Origin: Halorubrum trapanicum
Lineage (GTDB): Archaea; Halobacteriota; Halobacteria; Halobacteriales; Haloferacaceae
Length of the DNA: 64,000 bases
Direction of reading: 5' to 3'
NCBI RefSeq assembly: GCF_017873555.1
Contig: NZ_JAGGKE010000001.1
Coordinates: 409,816 to 473,815, forward strand
Every line of letters begins with the position of its first letter. The first letter of the stretch is position 1. The notes under the pieces are model-generated. The model was not told the DNA's origin and searched no databases. It was given only the letters and a program-made list of their open reading frames with translations. Positions 1-8,190 of this stretch are shown here, piece after piece. The position numbers and the translations under genes were made by a program.

Positions 1-1
1 C

Positions 2-619
2 GGGCTGGAGGGGTCCGCGACGCAGGGGATCGTCAGCGGCCGGAACCGGACGATTCCCGCCTCGTCGACCGCGGCGGGGCGGTACTCGATCGCCGACGCG
101 ATCCAGACGGACGCCGCGTTGAACCCCGGCAACAGCGGCGGACCGATCGTCACCCTCGACGGCACCGTCGTCGCCGTCGCGACCGCGACGCAGGGGGAGA
201 ACCTCGGCTTCGGCGTCTCCGCGCGGCTCGTCAACGAGGTCGTCCCGGAGCTGATCGCGTCCGGAAGCTACGACCACTCGTACATGGGCGTGAGCGTGCT
301 GGAGGTCGACCCGCTGATCGCGGCCGGCAACGACCTCCCGGAGGCGCGCGGCGTGTACGTCCGCGGCGTGGTCGACGGCGGCCCGGCCGACGGCGTCCTC
401 CGCGGCGCAACCGGCGAGACGACGGTCGAGGGCGCGAGCGTCCCGACCGGCGGCGACGCCATCGTCTCGCTCGACGACACGGAGGTGGCCGAGAGCGCCG
501 ACCTCTCGCAGTTCCTCGCGCTGGAGGCGCGTCCCGGCGACACCGTCTCCGTGGGCGTCGTTCGCGACGGAGACGAGCGGACCGTCGAGGTGACCCTCGG
601 GGAGCGACCCGACCCGTGA
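2..619 (+). CDS. HtrA/DegP-like serine protease, C-terminal part (truncated by window start)
   Basis: The open frame runs in from the window edge and ends at 619, so only about 205 C-terminal residues are visible. The motif NPGNSGGP near residue 40 of the visible part is the catalytic-serine motif of trypsin-like HtrA/Deg proteases. It is followed by the end of the protease domain and by a PDZ-like domain (GVYVRGVVDGGPADG, then a loop and GDAIVSLDDTEV). Such proteins degrade or hold misfolded proteins, usually at the membrane or outside the cell. The N-terminal signal or anchor and the His and Asp of the triad lie outside the window. The TTG within the NPGNSGG region is not a start. Confidence 0.9.
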   Translation, partial: GLEGSATQGIVSGRNRTIPASSTAAGRYSIADAIQTDAALNPGNSGGPIVTLDGTVVAVATATQGENLGFGVSARLVNEVVPELIASGSYDHSYMGVSVLEVDPLIAAGNDLPEARGVYVRGVVDGGPADGVLRGATGETTVEGASVPTGGDAIVSLDDTEVAESADLSQFLALEARPGDTVSVGVVRDGDERTVEVTLGERPDP

Positions 620-669
620 GACCGCGCCGGCGGTCGCCGGCCGCGGCACCGTTGCGCGGATTGCAACCC

Positions 670-677
670 CTATAAGC
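670..677 (+). promoter_or_regulatory. TATA-like box of chorismate synthase gene
   Basis: The CTATAAGC stretch ends about 20 nt before the ATG at 698. This spacing fits a leaderless haloarchaeal transcript and supports that start codon. Confidence 0.5.
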
Positions 678-697
678 CCCCGGCCACACGTGCGGGT

Positions 698-1885
698 ATG
701 AACGGGAACCGGTTCGGCCGACTCTTCCAGCTGACGACCTACGGCGAGAGCCACGGCGACGCGATGGGCGTCACCGTCTCCGGCGTCCCCGCGGGCGTCG
801 AGCTCGACGAGGAGGCGATCCAGGCGCAGCTCGACCGGCGCAAGCCGGGGCAGTCGATGATCACGACCTCGCGGGGCGAGCCGGACGAGGTCGTCGTCAA
901 CTCCGGCGTCCAGGACGGCTACACCACCGGCACGCCGATCGGCATGGTGATCCAGAACAAGGACGCCCGGTCGGGCAAGTACGAGCCGTACGTCACCGCG
1001 CCGCGCCCCTCGCACGGCGACTACACCTACTCCGCGAAGTTCGGCACGCGCAACTGGGGCGGCGGCGGGCGCTCCTCGGCGCGCGAGACCGTCAACTGGG
1101 TCGCGGCCGGCGCGGTCGCCGAGCAGGTGCTCGCCGCCTCCGACCACGACGTGGCGATCAAAGCCCACGTGAACCGGATCGGCGACGTCAAGGCCGACGC
1201 GGTGAGCTTCGACCAGCTGCTCGACCGAAGCGAGGAGAACGACGTGCGCTGCGCCGACCCGGACGCGGCCGCCGAGATGCAGGAGCTGATCGAGGAGTAC
1301 CAAGAGGCGGGCGACTCCATCGGCGGCTCGATCTACTTCGAGTGTCGGGGCGTTCCGCGCGGACTCGGCGCGCCGCGCTTCGACGGCTTCCCGAGCCGGC
1401 TCGGGCAGGCGATGTTCTCGATCCCCGCGACGACGGGCGTCGAGTTCGGGCTGGGGAAGGACGCGGTCGACGTGACGGGCAGCGAGCGCAACGAGGACTG
1501 GACGTTCGACGACGGCGAGTCGTTCGACCACGTCGAGAGCGAGGCGGGCGACCCCGTCCCCGTCGGCAACGATCACGGCGGGCTTCAGGGCGGGATCACG
1601 ACCGGCGAGCCGATCTACGGCGAGGCGACGTGGCACGCCCCCACGTCGATCCCGAAGAAGCAGCGCTCCGCCGACTGGGAGACGGGCGAGGAGAAGGAGA
1701 TCCAAGTCGTCGGCCGCCACGACCCCGTCCTCCCGCCGCGGGCCGTCCCCGTCGTCGAGGCGATGCTCTACTGTACCGTCCTGGACTTCATGCTGCTCGC
1801 CGGCCGGATCAACCCCGACCGCGTGGACGGGAATCCGGGCCAGTACGACACCGAGTACCATCCGAGCAGCCCGGAGAACGAGTAG
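698..1885 (+). CDS. aroC: Chorismate synthase
   Basis: This 395-residue protein converts 5-enolpyruvylshikimate-3-phosphate to chorismate, the last step of the shikimate pathway, using reduced FMN. GESHG at residues 16-20 and RPSHGD at 103-108 are family signatures, followed by a Gly/Arg-rich FMN and substrate-binding segment (NWGGGGRSSARET). A later family segment (GNDHGGLQGGITTG) is also present. Length matches full-length archaeal AroC. The gene stands alone, between the protease gene and a toxin-antitoxin-like pair, with its own TATA-like box. Confidence 0.97.
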   Translation: MNGNRFGRLFQLTTYGESHGDAMGVTVSGVPAGVELDEEAIQAQLDRRKPGQSMITTSRGEPDEVVVNSGVQDGYTTGTPIGMVIQNKDARSGKYEPYVTAPRPSHGDYTYSAKFGTRNWGGGGRSSARETVNWVAAGAVAEQVLAASDHDVAIKAHVNRIGDVKADAVSFDQLLDRSEENDVRCADPDAAAEMQELIEEYQEAGDSIGGSIYFECRGVPRGLGAPRFDGFPSRLGQAMFSIPATTGVEFGLGKDAVDVTGSERNEDWTFDDGESFDHVESEAGDPVPVGNDHGGLQGGITTGEPIYGEATWHAPTSIPKKQRSADWETGEEKEIQVVGRHDPVLPPRAVPVVEAMLYCTVLDFMLLAGRINPDRVDGNPGQYDTEYHPSSPENE

Positions 1886-1963
1886 CGGGGGACGCTGGTT
1901 CGGCGCGGTTTTTCGCGGTGGCAACGGATTCGAGAGCCGACGAGTCGTTGACTCGCCCACAAA

Positions 1964-1984
1964 TTTATTACAGAATATTACAGA
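1964..1984 (+). promoter_or_regulatory. Promoter and tandem 10-bp repeats before the HTH/PemK pair
   Basis: TTTATTA at 1964-1970 is a TATA-like box 24 nt before the ATG at 1994. The 9-mer TATTACAGA occurs twice in direct orientation (1966-1974 and 1976-1984), one helical turn apart and overlapping the box. The downstream gene encodes a winged-helix protein next to a toxin-like partner, so this is a candidate autoregulatory operator (inference). Confidence 0.5.
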
Positions 1985-1993
1985 CTATGGCAC

Positions 1994-2317
1994 ATGCCGA
2001 TCGGTATCGACGCGTTCGACGACGAACCGGAGGCGGCACTCGACGTGGCCCCCGGGACCCAACCGTATCGGGTCCTCGCGTTCCTCGCCGGGCACGACGA
2101 CCAAGCGTTCACACAAACCGAGATACACGAGGAGACAGGAATCAAGCGCGGGAGCGTCGGTGCCGTCTTATCGCGACTCGCGGACCGCGGACTCGTCCGC
2201 CATCGGGGTCGGTACTGGGCGATCGCCGAGGACGAGCGGCTCGCGTCGTTCGCCGCGCAGCGGGCGGCGAGTTCGGCGTCGACGACGGACGATTACTACG
2301 GCGAGGACGAAGCGTGA
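1994..2317 (+). CDS. Winged-helix (MarR-like) regulator, probable antitoxin
   Basis: This 107-residue protein has a central winged-helix domain at about residues 24-75. ILQ-type helices are replaced by YRVLAFLAGHDDQAFTQTEI, then a recognition-helix-like GIKRGSVGAVLSRLADRGLV and a short wing. The C-terminus is acidic and Ser/Ala-rich. Its stop overlaps the next start (GTGA at 2314-2317), so the two genes are translationally coupled. The partner looks like a PemK/MazF toxin, so this protein is likely the DNA-binding antitoxin of the pair. The antitoxin role is inferred from context. Confidence 0.75.
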   Translation: MPIGIDAFDDEPEAALDVAPGTQPYRVLAFLAGHDDQAFTQTEIHEETGIKRGSVGAVLSRLADRGLVRHRGRYWAIAEDERLASFAAQRAASSASTTDDYYGEDEA

Positions 2318-2643
2318 CCGAGGAACGCGGGGCGGTGGTCAAGGGGCCGGATCTGTTCGCGGACAACGAGTTCCGGCCGTACGTCCGGATTAACGACGAC
2401 ACGCACCCGTTCGCCGACGAGGAGGCCGTCTACGTCACCGCGACGACGACGCGCCGCTCGGCCGCGATCCCGCTCACAGAGGAGGACTTCGCCGACGGTG
2501 GTCTCCCGCGCGAGACGTACGTCAACCCGTGGACCGTCGTGACGATACGGCACGCGGACATTTACGGCGAGGAGGGACGGCTCATCGAGGAGACGACGGA
2601 GGCGATCGCGAGGGCGACGGCGGGGTATCTGGGGGTTCGCTGA
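2314..2643 (+). CDS. PemK/MazF-like toxin-family protein
   Basis: This 109-residue protein starts at a GTG overlapping the upstream stop codon. VVKGPDLFADNEFRPYVRIN near the N-terminus, then HPF, the segment VYVTATTTRRSAAIPL and the NPWTVVTI strand fit the PemK/MazF-type SH3-like barrel seen in mRNA interferases. Coupling to a small winged-helix gene supports a type II toxin-antitoxin unit. Activity is not proven. A non-toxic PemK-like domain remains possible. Confidence 0.7.
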   Translation: MTEERGAVVKGPDLFADNEFRPYVRINDDTHPFADEEAVYVTATTTRRSAAIPLTEEDFADGGLPRETYVNPWTVVTIRHADIYGEEGRLIEETTEAIARATAGYLGVR

Positions 2644-2677
2644 GTGCGTAAGGGTCGGAAGATAGCGGTTTGGGTCC

Positions 2678-2887
2678 TCACTCCCCCGGCGTCCACTCGC
2701 AGGCGTTCCCCGCGGTGAGGTCGTTCTCGTCGACGTGCGCCGAGAGGCACGCGTAGTTACAGAAGTACCTCGGCGAGCCGCAGCCGTCGTCGCAGTCGCG
2801 CACGCAGATCGGGTCGTGATCGAAGATCCGCGAGCCGCAGTACGCGCAGGACTCGTCGGCGTCGGGCGTCGACACGGTCGTGGACAT
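2678..2887 (-). CDS. Small zinc-finger protein
   Basis: This 69-residue protein contains CAYCGSRIF, two further cysteines (CVRDCDDGC), then CNYACLSAH, a Cys-rich layout typical of haloarchaeal small zinc-finger proteins. The H and C ligands would bind one or two zinc ions. A TTTTCAA stretch at about 2911-2920 lies 25-30 nt upstream on the minus strand. No specific function can be assigned. Such proteins are often protein- or nucleic-acid-binding regulators. Confidence 0.75.
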   Translation of the reverse strand: MSTTVSTPDADESCAYCGSRIFDHDPICVRDCDDGCGSPRYFCNYACLSAHVDENDLTAGNACEWTPGE

Positions 2888-2938
2888 GGGCGGAGACAGG
2901 GCGTACCGCCTTGAAAAGGCGTCGCGCGTCCGTGCGAC

Positions 2939-3829
2939 TCACACCACGACGACGGCGTCGACGACGACGAGCAACACGAAGCCGACGAGGAAGGCGCCGG
3001 TCGCGGCGTCGGCGTGTCCGTGCCCGTGCGAGGAGGGGATCAGCTCCCGGAAGACGACCGCGAGCATCGCGCCGGCCGCGAACCCGGACGACACCGGGAA
3101 CAGCCCGGCGCTCAGTCCGACGAGCGAGTAGCCGAAGACGGACGCGACGACCTGCGGGACGACCCCCGAGAGAGTGGTGTACCAGACCACTCGGAGGTTC
3201 GGCATCCCCGTCTCGGCCATCGGCACCGCGAAGGCGAAGCCGTCCGGAACGTTCTGGAGACCGATGACGATCGCGAGCAGCAGCGCCACCTCCTCTAACC
3301 CGGACGCGAACGCGACGCCGATCGCCAGCCCCTCCGGCGCGTTGTGGAGGGTGATCGCCCCGCCGATGAGCAGCGCCTTCCGGAGCGACGACTCGCGCTC
3401 GGCGAGGAGTCCGGCGTCGTCCGCTGCCGTCCCGGCGCCGGCGTCGCTTTCATCGCTTCGGCCGGTCGCTTCGGCGACCGGATCCGCTGCCGGGGTCTCC
3501 ATCACGGCCACGTCGTCGTCGGTCGCGCCCCCCTCCGCGAACCACTCTCGGTACTCCGCGTGGAGGTGCGGGATGAGGTAGTTCCCGCCGAGCAGCGCGA
3601 AGCCGCCGAGGAGCACCCCGGCCATCACCGCGCGGAGCGTCCCCTCCTCCATGCCGGGGATCACGAGACCGAACACGCTGGCGGCGACCATCAGCCCGGC
3701 CGCCAGCCCGAGGGCGGCGTCGTAGACGCGGTGAGTCACGCGGTTCCGGAAGAACACCGGGAGCGCTCCGAGACCGGTCGCCAGTCCCGCGACACCTGTC
3801 ACGCCGAGGACCGTCGCGAGCGTCGTCAT
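2939..3829 (-). CDS. ZIP-family metal transporter
   Basis: This protein of 296 residues has about eight hydrophobic segments. Two signature helices are visible: HNAPEGLAIGVAFASG and the later NVPDGFAFAVPM, which carry the His/Asn/Glu/Asp metal-site residues of the ZIP family. An acidic, Ala-rich cytoplasmic loop with a His (LIPHLHAEY) precedes them. The likely substrate is Zn2+ or another divalent cation. The start chosen is the ATG at 3829 (MTTLATVLG). The longer upstream frame is Arg/Gly-rich and not transporter-like. A small zinc-finger gene follows on the same strand. Confidence 0.92.
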   Translation of the reverse strand: MTTLATVLGVTGVAGLATGLGALPVFFRNRVTHRVYDAALGLAAGLMVAASVFGLVIPGMEEGTLRAVMAGVLLGGFALLGGNYLIPHLHAEYREWFAEGGATDDDVAVMETPAADPVAEATGRSDESDAGAGTAADDAGLLAERESSLRKALLIGGAITLHNAPEGLAIGVAFASGLEEVALLLAIVIGLQNVPDGFAFAVPMAETGMPNLRVVWYTTLSGVVPQVVASVFGYSLVGLSAGLFPVSSGFAAGAMLAVVFRELIPSSHGHGHADAATGAFLVGFVLLVVVDAVVVV

Positions 3830-3936
3830 GCGTTTCGCAACCGCACACGGATTGATAAAGGGCCGGGGGCGGACGCCGGGGCGACGGACACCGGGCCGGC
3901 GGCCGTCGGAGCGGCGGCCGTCGCCGGGGATCGCGA

Positions 3937-4494
3937 TCAGCGGACCGCCACGCGCCGGAGGTCGCGGCCGTAGGCGGCGAGACCGACGACGAGGGTCGCG
4001 ACCGCGCTCACCGGGAGGACCGAGAGCCAGCCGGCGGTCGCCCCGACGCCGAAGCGCACCCCCAGTCCCGCGGCGACCCACAGCGTCGCGGCCGCGGCGA
4101 GGACGAGCAGTCCGCCCGTCACCCGCCGGTCCTCTCGCCCGAGCGCGACCCCGCCCGTGGCGCTACCGGCCGCGAGCAGGTGGAAGCCGACCGCGAGCGG
4201 CCACGCCCGGATCGACGGCGGGAGCGTCGCGAACGGGCGCGGCTGGTCGAGGAAATACGCCCACACCGGGTAGCCGCCGACGCCGCCCCCGTCGGCGCCG
4301 AGCGTCACGAACCCCCAGAGGCTCACCAGCGTCGGGGCGTCGTCGCCGCCCGGAACGACCACCATCGGGACCGCGAGCAGGCCGACGACGAGGAGCCACT
4401 CGACGCGCCCGCTGGTCGACGGACTCTCCGGTCCCGACCCGGATCGCGACGCCGACTCCGCGGCCGACCGCGAACCGCCGCCCGGTCTCACCAT
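3937..4494 (-). CDS. Haloarchaeal membrane protein of unknown function (TIGR04206-like)
   Basis: This 185-residue protein has a polar Ser/Gly-rich N-terminus followed by about five hydrophobic segments. It contains a WLLVVGLLAVPMVVVPGG helix and a SLWGFV motif. The pattern resembles the haloarchaeal family I know as TIGR04206, but this is from memory and not verified. Nothing suggests an enzymatic activity. It lies upstream of and co-directional with the ZIP transporter gene, about 100 bp apart. Confidence 0.65.
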   Translation of the reverse strand: MVRPGGGSRSAAESASRSGSGPESPSTSGRVEWLLVVGLLAVPMVVVPGGDDAPTLVSLWGFVTLGADGGGVGGYPVWAYFLDQPRPFATLPPSIRAWPLAVGFHLLAAGSATGGVALGREDRRVTGGLLVLAAAATLWVAAGLGVRFGVGATAGWLSVLPVSAVATLVVGLAAYGRDLRRVAVR

Positions 4495-4580
4495 ACGAGC
4501 GGTTCGACCCTCGGAAGTAAGTATGGTCGGAAAACGCGGCCGAGGTCAGCCGCGACGGCGAGCGTCGCCGCGGCGTCGAG

Positions 4581-4590
4581 AGATTTTAAG
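4581..4590 (+). promoter_or_regulatory. TATA-like box
   Basis: AGATTTTAAG ends 25 nt before the ATG at 4615. It fixes that ATG as the start of the membrane-protein gene rather than any upstream codon in the longer open frame. Confidence 0.5.
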
Positions 4591-4614
4591 CGTTCCCCGC
4601 GAGAACGACCGCCC

Positions 4615-5466
4615 ATGCCAGCCCTCCGCTCGATCCGACCCGCGGTCGGTGCCGTCGCGAAGAACCCCGTTCTCGTCGGGGTCTCGGCGCTGTTCGCGCT
4701 CGCACAGCTCCCCGATCTCCTCGTGGGACCGGCCGCCAGCCCGGAGCTCTCGGCGGCGGTGTCGGCGCTGACGTTCGGGATCCTGCTCCTCGTCGCCCCC
4801 TTCTTCCAGGGCGGCCTGCTCGCGATGGCGGACGAGGCGCTCGACCGGAAGACGGGCCTCGCGACGCTCGTCTCGGCGGGGAAGGAACACTACCTGCCGC
4901 TGCTCGTCGCGTACCTCGCGGTCCTCGGCGTGAGCCTCGCGTTCGGCTTCCTCGCCTTCGTCGGCGTGCTCCTCGGGGTCGCCGGCAACCTCCTCAGCGA
5001 GCCGTCCGGATTCCTCGTCGTCCCCGCCGAGGACGTGACGCTCGTCGCGGTGCTCGCGATCATCGCCGTCGGGCTGTTCGGCGCGTACCTGCTCGTCACG
5101 TTCCTGATCCAGTTTTACGCGCACGCCGTCGTCGTCGACGACGCCGAACTCGTCGCCGCGTTCCGCCGCAGCGTCCGAGTCGTGCGATCGAACCTCGGCG
5201 TCACCCTCCTGTACACGGTTCTCCTGACCGCCGGCGCCTCCGCGTTCGGTCTCCTCGTCGCCGTCGCGTCGCTGTCGCTCGCACCGGCGCCGGCGATCGA
5301 AAACGCCCCGGCGTGGGTCCCGACCGTCGAGGTCGGCACGGGGGGAGCCGTCGGCGTCGGGGTCGCGGTGGTGGTCGTTACCGGCGTCCTCGGCGCGCTG
5401 TGGGCGACCTACTCCGTGGCGTTCTACCGCGCGCTCTCGGATCGGACCCCCGCTGCGGGGCGGTAG
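4615..5466 (+). CDS. Polytopic membrane protein, conserved in haloarchaea
   Basis: This 283-residue protein has about six hydrophobic helices: an early SALFALAQLPDLLVG region, LTFGILLLVAPFFQGGLLAMA, LLVAYLAVLGVSLAFGFLAF, and further C-terminal helices. Between helices it has a conserved-looking VDDAELVAAFRRSVRVVRSN segment typical of haloarchaeal DUF-type proteins that resemble the glycerophosphoryl diester phosphodiesterase membrane-domain family. No catalytic residues are evident. It sits just upstream of an HtpX-like protease gene on the same strand but has its own TATA-like box. Confidence 0.75.
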   Translation: MPALRSIRPAVGAVAKNPVLVGVSALFALAQLPDLLVGPAASPELSAAVSALTFGILLLVAPFFQGGLLAMADEALDRKTGLATLVSAGKEHYLPLLVAYLAVLGVSLAFGFLAFVGVLLGVAGNLLSEPSGFLVVPAEDVTLVAVLAIIAVGLFGAYLLVTFLIQFYAHAVVVDDAELVAAFRRSVRVVRSNLGVTLLYTVLLTAGASAFGLLVAVASLSLAPAPAIENAPAWVPTVEVGTGGAVGVGVAVVVVTGVLGALWATYSVAFYRALSDRTPAAGR

Positions 5467-5599
5467 GCGTGACTCACCGGTGTCCGAACCGCGGGTCGAA
5501 CCACCTGACCCGGACGGGCGCCGGACTCCTCCGGCCGCGGCGTTCGACGCGGACCGAGGGCATTTAACCGCCGGGGGCGAACCGGTCGATCGACATCCG

Positions 5600-6721
5600 A
5601 TGTCGCCCTCCGTCCCCTCGTTCGGGAGCGCCGAGCGGTCGGCGTCCGCCGACGGCGCCAGCGACTCCCGCGGTCCCGGCGCGTCCGGCGGATCCGGTAG
5701 GCTCGGATCCGACCGCGGCCTCCGGATCCGGATGCTCGTCGCGACCGCGCTGGTCGTCGCGCTCCCGTTCGCGTTCGTGTACGCGTTCGTCTTCCTGATC
5801 AACGCGGTCGGTCTCCCGCTGTTGGAGTGGGCGAACGAGCGCCCCTACACCGGCGAGGTGTACGTCGATCCCGTCTTCCTCGCGGTCGTCGTCTTCGGCG
5901 GACTCGCCGTCCAGTACCGGTACGGGCCGCGGACCGTGCTGCGCTCGGTCGGCGCGCGGCGCGTCTCGGCCGACGAGTACCCCGAACTCCGCGCCGCGGT
6001 GACGCGGCTGGCCGCGCAGGCCGACGTGCCCGTCCCAGATATCGCCGTCAAGCGAACCGAGCTCCCGAACGCGTTCGCGGTCGGGACGTCGGGCGACGGC
6101 ACCGTCGTCGTCACAACGGAGCTCCTCGACCGGCTCGACGACGAGGAGCTGGACGCCGTGCTCGCCCACGAGCTGTCGCACCTCGCGAACCGCGACGCGA
6201 GCCTGATGACGGTCGCGTGGGTGCTGCCGACGGTCACCTACTACGTCGCCGCCCTCGCCTTCTACGTCCTCTACGGCCTGTTCAAGCTCCTCCAATTCGG
6301 CGGTGGCGGGGGCGGAGGCGACCGAGACGGGCGCGCGCTCGCGGTCGGTCTCGTCGTGATCACCGTCAGCGCGCTGCTGACGCTCACCGTCTCCGCGATG
6401 TTCTGGGTCGGGAGCGTCCTGATCCACCGCGTGCTCTCGCGATACCGCGAGTACGCGGCCGACCGCGGGGCCGCGGAGATCACCGGCTCGCCCGCCGCGC
6501 TGGCGAGCGCCCTGCGGACCGTCGACGAGGTGATGCCGGAGGTGCCCGACAGCGACCTCCGCGAGCTCGACGGCGGCGCGGAGGCGCTGTACCTCGCGCC
6601 GCTGGAGGCCCGGGCGTTCGGCGACAAGGAGCTGGTCAGCACGGACGTGTTCCCGGAGACGCACCCGCCGACCCGAGAGCGGATCGCGCGGCTCCGCGAG
6701 CTGGCGGGTGAGGAGGCGTGA
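5600..6721 (+). CDS. HtpX-like M48 family membrane metalloprotease
   Basis: This 373-residue protein carries the zinc motif HELSH at residues 190-194 (within VLAHELSHLANRD) and a downstream RYREYAADR segment with the third ligand Glu. Four hydrophobic segments flank the catalytic domain, two N-terminal and two after HELSH, as in HtpX. The family degrades misfolded membrane proteins. The ATG at 5600 lies about 28 nt after GCATTTAACC, a TATA-like box. A GTG at 5480 would add 40 polar residues and would place that box inside the gene. The stop overlaps the next gene (GTGA at 6718-6721). Confidence 0.9.
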   Translation: MSPSVPSFGSAERSASADGASDSRGPGASGGSGRLGSDRGLRIRMLVATALVVALPFAFVYAFVFLINAVGLPLLEWANERPYTGEVYVDPVFLAVVVFGGLAVQYRYGPRTVLRSVGARRVSADEYPELRAAVTRLAAQADVPVPDIAVKRTELPNAFAVGTSGDGTVVVTTELLDRLDDEELDAVLAHELSHLANRDASLMTVAWVLPTVTYYVAALAFYVLYGLFKLLQFGGGGGGGDRDGRALAVGLVVITVSALLTLTVSAMFWVGSVLIHRVLSRYREYAADRGAAEITGSPAALASALRTVDEVMPEVPDSDLRELDGGAEALYLAPLEARAFGDKELVSTDVFPETHPPTRERIARLRELAGEEA

Positions 6722-8139
6722 CGGGCGACGAACGCCCCTCGTCGCCGCCGACCCGCCGGCGGTTCCTCGCGGGCGTCGCGACCGCCTTCGCGGCGGCGAC
6801 CGCCGGCTGCGGCTACGTCCCGGGCGGCGGCGACCTCGCGTGGCGGGAGTCGCTCCGGGTCGGGAGCCTGGCGTTCGGTTCCGACAGGCGGTCCCTCCCG
6901 GCCGAGGATCGGCTGGTCACCGTCGAGAACCAGTCCGGGCGCGACTACGACTTCGAGGAGGAGGTCTGGCGCGACGTCGAGAACGCGGCCGTCTCGGTCC
7001 TCACGCCCGACGGGACTCTCCGGAGCGTCGGCGAGACGGAACGGCAGGCCGTCGGTGCGCCCGCGGTCGGCGGCGACGCCGTCTTCCTCCCGCTCGAACG
7101 GGATCGACTGACGGCGGTCGACCTGTCGGAAGGGGAACCGTCAGCGGGCGGTTCGTCCGAGGCGGATCCCGCCGGGAGCGACGGCTCGACGGAGGAGTCG
7201 GCGGACGGCGCGGTCCGCTGGCGGATCGACGCCGGATCGCTCCTCGCGACCGGATCCGAGGGCGGGTCCGGGAACGACGGGACGGCCGACGGGGACGAGA
7301 CGACCGACGGAGACGGGACGGCCGACGGGGACGAGACGACCGACGGAGACGGGACGACCGACGGGGGTGGGTCGTCCCTCCGCGGCGTCCGCGCGAGCGA
7401 CTCGATCGTCGTCGCGGTGGGAGCGCACGGGATCGCGGCGGTCGACGCGGAGACGGGCGACCGCGCGCTCGCGGTCCCGGACCTGTGGACCGACGAGAGC
7501 GGCGGGTCCCCCGCCGACCCGACGCCGCGCGTCGCGGTCGACGACGCTACCGTGTGGGTTCTGATCCCCGGAGACGCGGCGGCAACCGAGAACGGCGACG
7601 CGACGGTCGTCGGGTACGATCGGACGGGAGCGCGCCGCGTCGAGCGTGCCGTCGACGACGCGAACGACTGGATCGTCGCCGTCGACGGCACCGTCGCGGT
7701 CGGCGGCGCCGACGGGACGCTCACCGGATACGACCGCGAACTCGAACGCCGGTTCGCGCTCGACGCGCAGGCCCCCGAGAGCCGACCGCCTCACGTCTCG
7801 GGCGAGGGACGCCTCTACTACTCGCACGGGCGGACGGTCGTCGGGGTCGACGTCGACGCGGGCGAGGTCGCGTTCGAGCGGTCGGATCTCCCCCGGGGTC
7901 ACCTCGCCGTCGACGAGCGGGGCGCGTACGTCGCGGAGCGCGGGGACGGATTCGACGACGCGGAAGCCCGGATGGTCGCCGTCGGTACCGACGGGTCGGT
8001 TCGGTGGGAGACACCGTTCCCGGAGGGCGTCGAGCCGTCGGAGCTGTTCGCGATCGGCGGGCGGCTGGTCGCCCTCGACGGCGGCACGGCGTACGGGTTC
8101 CGCGCGACCCCGGGCGAGCGCTGGTCGCCGCTCGGGTAG
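6718..8139 (+). CDS. Tat-exported lipoprotein with PQQ-like beta-propeller repeats
   Basis: This 473-residue protein begins with a twin-arginine signal (TRRRFLAGVATAFAAATAGC), where the Cys fits a haloarchaeal lipobox. The body contains repeated strands of the type SIVVAVGAHGIAAVDAETGD, VVGYDRTGARRV, TLTGYDRELERRF and VVGVDVDAGEVAFE, indicating a WD40/PQQ-like propeller. No enzymatic residues are recognised. It probably sits on the outer membrane face as a scaffold or binding protein. The start GTG overlaps the protease stop, suggesting co-translation and perhaps a shared role in envelope quality control (inference). Confidence 0.82.
   Translation: MTGDERPSSPPTRRRFLAGVATAFAAATAGCGYVPGGGDLAWRESLRVGSLAFGSDRRSLPAEDRLVTVENQSGRDYDFEEEVWRDVENAAVSVLTPDGTLRSVGETERQAVGAPAVGGDAVFLPLERDRLTAVDLSEGEPSAGGSSEADPAGSDGSTEESADGAVRWRIDAGSLLATGSEGGSGNDGTADGDETTDGDGTADGDETTDGDGTTDGGGSSLRGVRASDSIVVAVGAHGIAAVDAETGDRALAVPDLWTDESGGSPADPTPRVAVDDATVWVLIPGDAAATENGDATVVGYDRTGARRVERAVDDANDWIVAVDGTVAVGGADGTLTGYDRELERRFALDAQAPESRPPHVSGEGRLYYSHGRTVVGVDVDAGEVAFERSDLPRGHLAVDERGAYVAERGDGFDDAEARMVAVGTDGSVRWETPFPEGVEPSELFAIGGRLVALDGGTAYGFRATPGERWSPLG
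7276..7368 (+). repeat. 36-bp tandem repeat inside the lipoprotein gene
   Basis: A 36-bp unit begins at 7276, 7312 and 7348, giving about 2.5 copies. It encodes a 12-residue Asp/Gly/Thr repeat (DGTADGDETTDG) in a surface loop between propeller strands. The length is likely to vary between strains by slippage. Confidence 0.8.
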
Positions 8140-8190
8140 AAGCGAAATCGGTCGGGAAGAAGCGAGATCGAGCGAGCCGACCGCGACGCG

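Noticed and set aside
5480..5600. GTG at 5480 as start of the HtpX-like protein
   Set aside because: The extra 40 residues are polar and Pro-rich, and a TATA-like box sits inside them, so the ATG at 5600 is better.
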